A stretch of 39,125 nt of DNA, taken from positions 1-39,125 of the forward strand of contig JAPULZ010000236.1 in assembly GCA_027294455.1 (NCBI GenBank). Reading direction: 5' to 3'. The position numbers and the translations under genes were made by a program. Position 1 is the stretch's first letter; each line of letters opens with the position of its first letter. Source of the stretch: Gemmatimonadota bacterium (GTDB lineage: Bacteria > Gemmatimonadota > Gemmatimonadetes > Gemmatimonadales > GWC2-71-9). Positions 30,335 through 36,696 of this stretch are shown in pieces. The notes beneath the pieces are model-generated. The model was given only the letters and a program-made list of their open reading frames with translations, made no database searches and had not been told where the DNA came from.

Positions 30335-33079
30335 TTACAGCTCTCGTAGGGCGATCATGGGATCGACCCGACTTGCTCTTCGTGCCGGGAGGTAACTGGC
30401 CGCCACCGTTATGACGATGAATCCGAGCGAGACCACAACGTAGGTCGCGGCATCGTGCGCGGTTATGCCGAAGAGCAAGCCCTCCAGGGCCCTGCCGGTC
30501 AGGGCCGAAATGCCAATGCCTCCCCCCACGCCGACCGCGGCCAGTACGGCACCCCGCTTGACGATCGCCCCGACCACTCCGCCCTGCCCGGCGCCGAGCG
30601 CCATGCGAATACCGATTTCCCTCGTCTGTTCGGTCACGGTGTAGGAGACGACTCCGAACAATCCCACCGCCGCCAGAACGACCGCCACGAGCGACGCGAC
30701 CCCGAGCATGATGGCATTGAAGCGCGGATTGGCCGTGGAGCGGCCCACATAGGCTTGCATCGTGCCCATGTCGCGAATGGGTTGGTCCGGGTCGATTGCG
30801 AGGATGATTTGGCGCATCCGCGGCCCGAACCCGGCCGGATCGCCTGCCGTATGGACGAGGAAAGACTTGGTGGTCAGGAATTCACCGGTGTATGGCTGAT
30901 ACACCTCGGGTTTGGGCGGCTCGTCGAGGCCGTAGTGTTTGACATTGCCCACAACGCCCACGACCGTGAGGTTCACATCGGTTCCGAAGATGTTGAATCG
31001 CTTTCCGATTGGACTTTCGTCAGGCCAATAGCGTCGGGCCATCATCTCGTTCACGACGGCGGTCTGGGGGTTGGCCAGATCGCGTCGGTCGAAGTCTCTC
31101 CCCTGCAACAGGGGGATCTCCATGGTGCCAAAGTACCCCGGGCTCACCCCCCGGAAGGCGACCACCTCGGCGCGCTCGGGCGCGGGTCGCGGGTGGCCGT
31201 CGATCCAGATGGGTTGAAACACATTGGAGCCCGTGAACGGCAGCGAGTTAATCATCGCGGCGGAGGTCACTCCCGGTTCCGCCTCGAGGCGGGCAAGGAC
31301 GTTGGTGACGAACGCGGCGCGGGCCTCGAGCGTGGAAACGCGATTCCATGGTAATGCGACCGTGGCCGTGAAGATTTGGTCGGGATTGAGACCCGGAGAC
31401 ACCGACATGAGGCGTACGAGACTCTTTCCCACGAGCCCAGCGCCCAGCAGCAGGGTAAACGCCAGGACCAACTGGACGACGGCGATCGCATTCCTCGTGT
31501 CGCGCCGCCCATCGCCGAGCGCCCGCATCCCACCGTTGCGGATGCCCGCCGCGAGATCGGATCGCGCGGCGTAGAGCGCGGGGAGCGCACCGAAGAGGAC
31601 GCTTGTGCCGAGCACCATCGCGAAGGTCACGCCAAGCACCGGTAGACTGATCCCGACACGATCGATCAGGGGGATATTGCCGGGATGCACTGCGAGCACC
31701 AGCTTCACCGCGCCAACCGCGAACGCCGAACCCACGAGGCCTCCCGCCAAGGCCAGGACCATGCTCTCGGTGAGGACTTGGCGCATGAGGCGCCCGCGTC
31801 CGGCACCGAGCGCCGCCCGGATCGTGATCTCGCTGCGCCGCGATAGCATGCGATTCAACTTGAGGTTCGCCACGTTGGCGCAGGCGATGAGCAAGACGAA
31901 TCCCACCGCGGCCCAAATGAGGAGCAGCGGTGCCCGCACGTTCCCGACGATGACCTCGTGCCAGGGAATCAAGTTGGTGATCCAGTTCGCGTTCGCTCCC
32001 GGATACGCGTCTCGCAGTTGCGCCGAGATCACGTCCAAGTCGGACTGGGCTCGGTCCAGGGTTGCGTCGCCACGCAGGCGGCCCACGACGAAATACGACC
32101 GGTTGACACGCTCGGTGGCCGCCAGGTCGATGGTAAACGGCAGCCAGAGATCCATGGATACATCCGGATCGATCCACCGGGCCGGAGCGCTGAAACCAGG
32201 GGGCATGATGCCCACCACGGTTGGGGTTTGCCCGTCCAGCTCGATCGTCTTGCCGACCATGGACGAATCGCTTCCGTAACGACGCTTCCATAACACGTGA
32301 CTCAAGACGACGACTTGATCGGCGCCGGGCTCGTTCTCGGACGGCGTGAATCCCCGCCCCAAGAACGGTTCCGTGGCAAAGACGTCGAAGAATTCGGCGG
32401 TGACGAACGCCGTGTAGATGTACAGCGGCTCGTCTCCGCCGGTGAGGGCGCGGCTTCGTCCGCGAAAGAGAGCCATGAACTCGAACGCCGCCGATTGTTC
32501 CTTCCAATCCAAGTAATTGGACACCGATGCCCACTTTGGAGGGATGTCGATCACAGGGCTCGTTTCGGCAATCGTGACGATGCGATCGGCGTTGGGGTAC
32601 GGCAGGGGCGTCAGCAGCACGCCGTGGACGATGCTGAAGATGGCAGTGTTGGCTCCAACGCCCAGGGCGAGCGTCAAGATCACAGCGGTGGCGTAGCCGG
32701 GGTTCTTGATTAGCGATCGAAGCGCGAACCGTACGTCGTGAACGATTGGGTCGAACACGAGTGGCTTGGTCGCGGAGCCTGGTCGGCGGTGGGATCGTGG
32801 TTTGTGTGGCAAACGTGTGTCGTTGTTGGCGGTTGGCCGGACGTGAGCCATCCATTCCTGTGGGGCACGACGGCACAGGTCGCCCAGCGCGTACACGGCG
32901 GATTGCACCAGGCCCGGGAGCCCGCGCTCGGCGTAGGCGCGCCGGCAGATGTCGGCAAAGACCTGGGCCATCTCCGATGTGAAGTTGCCACCCGAACGAC
33001 CGGGCCACGCCATGAGCAACGCGCGGTAGATGCGCACGGCGACCGACACGGCCAGCGGTTGTTTGGCGGGATGTTTCAC
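30335..33079 (-). CDS. ADOP-type permease (duplicated MacB/FtsX domains)
   Basis: 914 residues from GTG 33079. A 110-residue soluble prefix ('YRALLMAWPGRSGGNFTSEMAQVFADICRRAY', an ADOP prefix domain) precedes helix 1 (129-152, 'YATAVILTLALGVGANTAIFSI'). Then follow a MacB-type periplasmic domain, FtsX domain 1 from about 383 ('VGFVLLIACANVANLKLNRMLSRRSEITIRAALGAGRGRL'), a second periplasmic domain, and FtsX domain 2 from about 788 ('GLFGVVSYTVTEQTREIGIRMALGAGQGGVV'), ending in 'RRASRVDPMIALREL'. Its start overlaps the stop of the upstream PadR gene by GTGA. No ATP-binding subunit is encoded nearby. Confidence 0.93.
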   Translation of the reverse strand: MKHPAKQPLAVSVAVRIYRALLMAWPGRSGGNFTSEMAQVFADICRRAYAERGLPGLVQSAVYALGDLCRRAPQEWMAHVRPTANNDTRLPHKPRSHRRPGSATKPLVFDPIVHDVRFALRSLIKNPGYATAVILTLALGVGANTAIFSIVHGVLLTPLPYPNADRIVTIAETSPVIDIPPKWASVSNYLDWKEQSAAFEFMALFRGRSRALTGGDEPLYIYTAFVTAEFFDVFATEPFLGRGFTPSENEPGADQVVVLSHVLWKRRYGSDSSMVGKTIELDGQTPTVVGIMPPGFSAPARWIDPDVSMDLWLPFTIDLAATERVNRSYFVVGRLRGDATLDRAQSDLDVISAQLRDAYPGANANWITNLIPWHEVIVGNVRAPLLLIWAAVGFVLLIACANVANLKLNRMLSRRSEITIRAALGAGRGRLMRQVLTESMVLALAGGLVGSAFAVGAVKLVLAVHPGNIPLIDRVGISLPVLGVTFAMVLGTSVLFGALPALYAARSDLAAGIRNGGMRALGDGRRDTRNAIAVVQLVLAFTLLLGAGLVGKSLVRLMSVSPGLNPDQIFTATVALPWNRVSTLEARAAFVTNVLARLEAEPGVTSAAMINSLPFTGSNVFQPIWIDGHPRPAPERAEVVAFRGVSPGYFGTMEIPLLQGRDFDRRDLANPQTAVVNEMMARRYWPDESPIGKRFNIFGTDVNLTVVGVVGNVKHYGLDEPPKPEVYQPYTGEFLTTKSFLVHTAGDPAGFGPRMRQIILAIDPDQPIRDMGTMQAYVGRSTANPRFNAIMLGVASLVAVVLAAVGLFGVVSYTVTEQTREIGIRMALGAGQGGVVGAIVKRGAVLAAVGVGGGIGISALTGRALEGLLFGITAHDAATYVVVSLGFIVITVAASYLPARRASRVDPMIALREL

Positions 33080-33447
33080 ACGGGCCCCGTGGAATCCAAC
33101 ACGTCCTTCGCCCTGGCCATCTCGACGATTTGGGCGAGCCGGGCCGTCTCGCTCGCGAGGACCTGCCGGCCCCGCTCCGCTAGGCGGTAGTACTTGCGGC
33201 GCTTATCGTCGGACGCCGGATCGGGACGCGTGGACTCCTCTTCGATGAGTCCAGCGGCCAGCATGCGCTTGATGGCGCCATACAGCGTGGCGGGCCACAG
33301 GTTCACCTGGCCGCCGGTCCGCGCTTCCACCTCCCGCATGATGCCATATCCGTGGCGCTCGCCGTCGGCGAGGGCCAGCAGGATGTACACCCAGGGCAGG
33401 CTCAGAGGAGAGGAGGCTTCGTCGGTAAAGGATCTGGGCCGTTTGAT
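33076..33447 (-). CDS. PadR-family transcriptional regulator, possible AUC start
   Basis: Core: 'WVYILLALADGERHGYGIMREVEARTGGQVNLWPATLYGAIKRMLAAGLIEEE', with the wing 'RRKYYRLAERGRQVLASE', a typical PadR winged helix. No ATG or GTG precedes the core in frame. The best ribosome site, GAAGGAAGGAG (33465-33455), lies 7 nt before an ATC codon at 33447, which would give 123 residues starting xKRPRSF. The alternative is TTG 33516 (146 residues) with no good ribosome site. I chose ATC for its spacing; the choice is uncertain. The gene overlaps its ADOP target by 4 bp and diverges from another padR gene. Confidence 0.85.
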   Translation of the reverse strand: MKRPRSFTDEASSPLSLPWVYILLALADGERHGYGIMREVEARTGGQVNLWPATLYGAIKRMLAAGLIEEESTRPDPASDDKRRKYYRLAERGRQVLASETARLAQIVEMARAKDVLDSTGPV

Positions 33448-33454
33448 GGGGACG

Positions 33455-33465
33455 CTCCTTCCTTC
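33455..33465 (-). promoter_or_regulatory. Strong Shine-Dalgarno site before a non-standard start
   Basis: GAAGGAAGGAG on the minus strand, 7 nt upstream of the ATC codon at 33447. It is the strongest purine-rich ribosome site in the right half of the window, and no standard start codon is positioned to use it in the PadR frame. Confidence 0.55.
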
Positions 33466-33516
33466 TCGTAGGACGTCACTGAGCGCTGTTTTGGCGCCCA
33501 GAGGTGAAACGCACAA

Positions 33517-33609
33517 CTTAATATCGATAATAATACGTTATATATAAAAGTGGTAGTTTTCTTTTCTTCTGTTACATAAATAGTTTATGTAAACCTTTTA
33601 TGAGATCGG
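33517..33609. promoter_or_regulatory. AT-rich divergent promoter island between two padR genes
   Basis: Bases 33521-33600 contain only 17 G or C (about 21%), against roughly 65% in the flanks. The island holds TATCGATA, TATATATAA and an oligo-T run, which could serve as -10 elements for both directions, plus a perfect palindrome at 33572-33592. It would melt easily and may attract AT-binding nucleoid proteins. Confidence 0.65.
33572..33592. promoter_or_regulatory. Perfect palindrome, candidate PadR operator
   Basis: TTACATAAA - TAG - TTTATGTAA: perfect 9-bp arms with a 3-bp spacer, ending 17 nt before the padR ATG at 33610. It has the same 9-3-9 geometry as the palindrome before the padR gene at 25102 but a different sequence, as expected for related regulators with distinct specificity. 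Confidence 0.65.
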
Positions 33610-33987
33610 ATGGTCCAATCAGTCATGGCATATCCGGAAGGCAGAGCAGGGGCCGGCGGCCTCTACGGCACCCTCGAAGTGCTCATCCTCAGGACACTGA
33701 GCGCGGGTGGGCCCCTGCACGGACTGGATGTCGCACGGCGGATTCATGAGCTGTCGCAAGACGTACTGGACGTCGAGGAGGGTGCGCTATATCCCGCGCT
33801 CCATCGATTGCAGCGGCAGGGCCTGATCGAGGGCGAGTGGCGCATTTCGGACAAACGCCGGCGGGCCCGGTTCTACGACATCACCGACACCGGGCGGGGG
33901 GCACTCCGCGACGAAATAGCCAACTGGATCCGGCACACCGACGCGGTGAGCAAGGTGCTCGGCCTCTCGGAGGCGAAGGCACCATGA
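33610..33987 (+). CDS. PadR-family transcriptional regulator
   Basis: 125 residues (ATG 33610; ATG 33625 would remove five). It has the winged-helix core 'TLEVLILRTLSAGGPLHGLDVARRIHELSQDVLDVEEGALYPALHRLQRQGLIEGEW', the wing 'RRARFYDITDTGRGALRDE', and a short C-terminal helix. The 'EEGALYPALHRLExxGLI' form is the subtype commonly paired with ADOP permeases. The permease gene overlaps its stop by ATGA. A 9-3-9 palindrome in the AT-rich leader is its likely operator. Divergent from another padR gene, so cross-regulation is possible. Confidence 0.95.
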   Translation: MVQSVMAYPEGRAGAGGLYGTLEVLILRTLSAGGPLHGLDVARRIHELSQDVLDVEEGALYPALHRLQRQGLIEGEWRISDKRRRARFYDITDTGRGALRDEIANWIRHTDAVSKVLGLSEAKAP

Positions 33988-36665
33988 AGCCGGTGGAAGG
34001 GTGGAGACCCATGCGTCGCGACCACGCCGACCTGGCCGGTGACGTCAACACGGAACTGCAGGCCCACATCGAGGGACGGGTGGAGGAATACATGTCGGTC
34101 GGCATGAGTGCGCAGGACGCCCGGACCAAGGCCGAATCACAATTCGGCGACATCGGTCAGATCGCCGCGGCTTGCCGCCGGGAGGGCCGGGGCAGGCACG
34201 AACGAACAACACCAGAGGGAAGAGACTTCATGCAATCGATTCTTCAGGACGTCCGGTTCGCCATCCGCACGCTCATCAAGCGGCCGGCATTCGCGGCGAC
34301 GGTGTTGCTGACCGTGGTGCTCTCCATCGGGGCGACCACCGCCATGTTCAGCGTCGTGAACGGTGTCCTGCTGCACCCGTTGCCCCATCCGGATCCGGAA
34401 GAGTTGGTCTTGGTATACGAGGTTGATCAGCGCGGCAGGTTTCTCGAGGACCACAACAGCGTGACACAAGCCGGGTTCGACGCCTGGCGTCGGCAGAATA
34501 GGGTTTTCGAGTCCATGGCGGCGTTTCAGATGTTTCCGTTGACGTTTCGGGGCGAAGGAGATCCCGAGAAGGTATCGGCGGGATCCGTCACCCCGGCGTT
34601 CTTCGGCATCCTCGGGCTCAACGCGGTGGTCGGGCGAACCTTCTTGCCCGAAGAGGAACAGCCCGGCACAGCCCGGGTCGTCATTCTTGGCCATATGTTC
34701 TGGCAGAGGCGGTACGGAGGCGACCCCGCCGTAGTGGGTACAACCGTGGGGGTCGGCTCGGGGTCGTACGAAATAGTCGGAGTGCTACCCCCCGGTTTCG
34801 AATTCCTCGATCAGGATATTGCCCTGTGGATTCCGCGCAGACTCTCCCAAGACGCATTACAGAATTGGCGCTCACATACACTGAACGTCGTCGCACGGTT
34901 GCGCGAAGGGGTCACGCTCGACCAAGCGCAGGCCGACATGGAGCGAGTGGTGGACGCCCTGCGGCAAGAGCAGCCCGCGTTCTTGACCGGCTGGAGTGTC
35001 AACGTCGTATCGATGACCGACGAGGTCGTGGGCAACATTCGGCCGGCGCTGTTCGTCCTGCTAGGCGCCGTGGGAATCGTGCTCCTAATCGCTACCGTCA
35101 ACGTGGCGAATTTGATGTTGGCGCGCATGACGGCCGAACAACGGGAGTTCGCCGTGCGAACGGCCCTTGGGGCGGTACGCAGCCGGCTGGTACGACAGAA
35201 ATTGACCGAGAGTCTCGTGTTGGCCGTGGCCGGAGGAGCGGCCGGCGTGCTCGTGGCCATCGGAGCGACCCGGCTGTTGTTGACGGTGGCGCCGGAGAGT
35301 CTCCCGCACGTCGACCAGATTGCCGTCGACGGCCGCGTGCTGGCCTTTGCCGCGCTCATGTCCCTGCTCACCGGCTTCGTGTTCGGCATCGTGCCCGCGT
35401 TGCACTCGTCGAGGCCGGATGTGGCGGGGTTTCTCAAGGAAGGCAGTCGGTCAACCACGGGAACACGAGCGCAACATCGGCTCCGCACCGGGTTTGCCGT
35501 GTCGCAACTGGCCTTTTCCCTCGTGCTCCTCATTTCCGCCGGCCTCATGATGAGCACATTCCTGAGGCTGATGCGGGTCGATCCCGGCTTTCACGCCGCC
35601 GGCGTCATGACGATGAAGGTGACTTTGCCCAGGTCGCGCTATCCGGACGTGGCGGCGCAGGCAGCCTTTCTCGACCAGTTGATCCCGGAACTGCGGAGGG
35701 CGCCCGATGTGCAATACGCCGGTGCGACGAAGTTCCTCCCGTTCGGCGACGACGAATGGACCTGGAGCGTCCAAATCGACGGCCAACCGGTCGAACAGGA
35801 GGGTGAAAAGCGCGACTACGGCTACCATCTCATCAACGCGGAGTACTTCCCGGCGATGGGCATCACCCTTGAGCGGGGGAGGGCCTTCAATCAGTTCGAC
35901 GCTCTGGATGCTCCACTCGTCGCGATCGTCAACCAATCCTTCGTCCGCCGGTTTTTTGCCGACGGCACGGACCCCATCGGCCAGCGGATGGCGATCTCGG
36001 GCTCCGGCGAACGGTGGATCGAAATCGTGGGGCTCGTGGAGGACGTCAACCAATATTCGTTGGACATCGATCCCGAGCCCGCCTATTACGCGCCGTACGG
36101 CCAGGCCCTCTACCCGTGGTTGATCGACGAGATGAACCTCGTCCTGCACACCGCTGGTGATCCAACCGCCACCGTCTCGCGGGTGAGACGAGCCGTGCGC
36201 ACCCTGGATCCTCAAGTGGTGGTGAGCGACGTGGCGACGATGCACGAGCGGGTATCCAAGTCCGTCGCGCGTTCCCGATTCGCCCTAATTCTACTGGGTG
36301 TCTTTGCCGGAGTCGCATTGACGCTCGCTCTGGTCGGGATCTACGGTGTGATTTCCTACTCGGTGGGGCAGCGTGCCCAGGAGATCGGCTTGCGTATCGC
36401 GCTGGGCGCGGAGCCGATGCACATCGTCGCCCAGATACTCAAGAGCGGGGCGTGGCTCGCCACCGCGGGCATCGCGGTCGGTCTCGTCTTCGCCGCGGCA
36501 TTCACCCGCTTCCAAGCGAGTCTGTTGTACGGCGTCGAGGCGATCGATCCGCTGGTGTATGGAACGCTCGCGGTTGTCCTCGGGCTCGTCACGCTGCTCG
36601 CGACCTACGTGCCCGCGCGGCGGGCGAGTCGGTTGGACCCCATGGCGGTCTTGCGAGAGGAGTAG
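33984..36665 (+). CDS. ADOP-type permease (duplicated MacB/FtsX domains)
   Basis: 893 residues from ATG 33984, which overlaps the padR stop; the frame is open upstream but lies over padR. The N-terminal prefix domain ('DVNTELQAHIEGRVEEYMSVGMSAQDARTKAESQFGDIGQI', about 19-59) is the helical ADOP prefix. Helix 1 is near 98-122 ('FAATVLLTVVLSIGATTAMFSV'), FtsX domain 1 starts near 354 ('GIVLLIATVNVANLMLARMTAEQREFAVRTALGA') and FtsX domain 2 near 764 ('GIYGVISYSVGQRAQEIGLRIALGAEPMHIV'). It ends 'RRASRLDPMAVLREE'. It is likely controlled by the coupled PadR. A perfect hairpin directly follows the stop. Confidence 0.94.
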   Translation: MKPVEGWRPMRRDHADLAGDVNTELQAHIEGRVEEYMSVGMSAQDARTKAESQFGDIGQIAAACRREGRGRHERTTPEGRDFMQSILQDVRFAIRTLIKRPAFAATVLLTVVLSIGATTAMFSVVNGVLLHPLPHPDPEELVLVYEVDQRGRFLEDHNSVTQAGFDAWRRQNRVFESMAAFQMFPLTFRGEGDPEKVSAGSVTPAFFGILGLNAVVGRTFLPEEEQPGTARVVILGHMFWQRRYGGDPAVVGTTVGVGSGSYEIVGVLPPGFEFLDQDIALWIPRRLSQDALQNWRSHTLNVVARLREGVTLDQAQADMERVVDALRQEQPAFLTGWSVNVVSMTDEVVGNIRPALFVLLGAVGIVLLIATVNVANLMLARMTAEQREFAVRTALGAVRSRLVRQKLTESLVLAVAGGAAGVLVAIGATRLLLTVAPESLPHVDQIAVDGRVLAFAALMSLLTGFVFGIVPALHSSRPDVAGFLKEGSRSTTGTRAQHRLRTGFAVSQLAFSLVLLISAGLMMSTFLRLMRVDPGFHAAGVMTMKVTLPRSRYPDVAAQAAFLDQLIPELRRAPDVQYAGATKFLPFGDDEWTWSVQIDGQPVEQEGEKRDYGYHLINAEYFPAMGITLERGRAFNQFDALDAPLVAIVNQSFVRRFFADGTDPIGQRMAISGSGERWIEIVGLVEDVNQYSLDIDPEPAYYAPYGQALYPWLIDEMNLVLHTAGDPTATVSRVRRAVRTLDPQVVVSDVATMHERVSKSVARSRFALILLGVFAGVALTLALVGIYGVISYSVGQRAQEIGLRIALGAEPMHIVAQILKSGAWLATAGIAVGLVFAAAFTRFQASLLYGVEAIDPLVYGTLAVVLGLVTLLATYVPARRASRLDPMAVLREE

Positions 36666-36696
36666 GCAATGGGGGAATGCGACATTCCCCCATTGC
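36666..36696. terminator. Perfect hairpin between two convergent permease genes
   Basis: Arms GCAATGGGGGAATG and CATTCCCCCATTGC (14 bp) enclose the loop CGA. The hairpin begins at the base after one stop codon and ends on the first base of the facing gene's stop. It is a good candidate for a bidirectional terminator, although neither side has a long T tract. A REP-like origin is also possible. Confidence 0.65.

Noticed and set aside
31248-33008. 586-codon minus-strand frame inside the second ADOP gene
   Set aside because: An out-of-frame shadow on the same strand; hydrophobic helices and FtsX motifs are only in the main frame.
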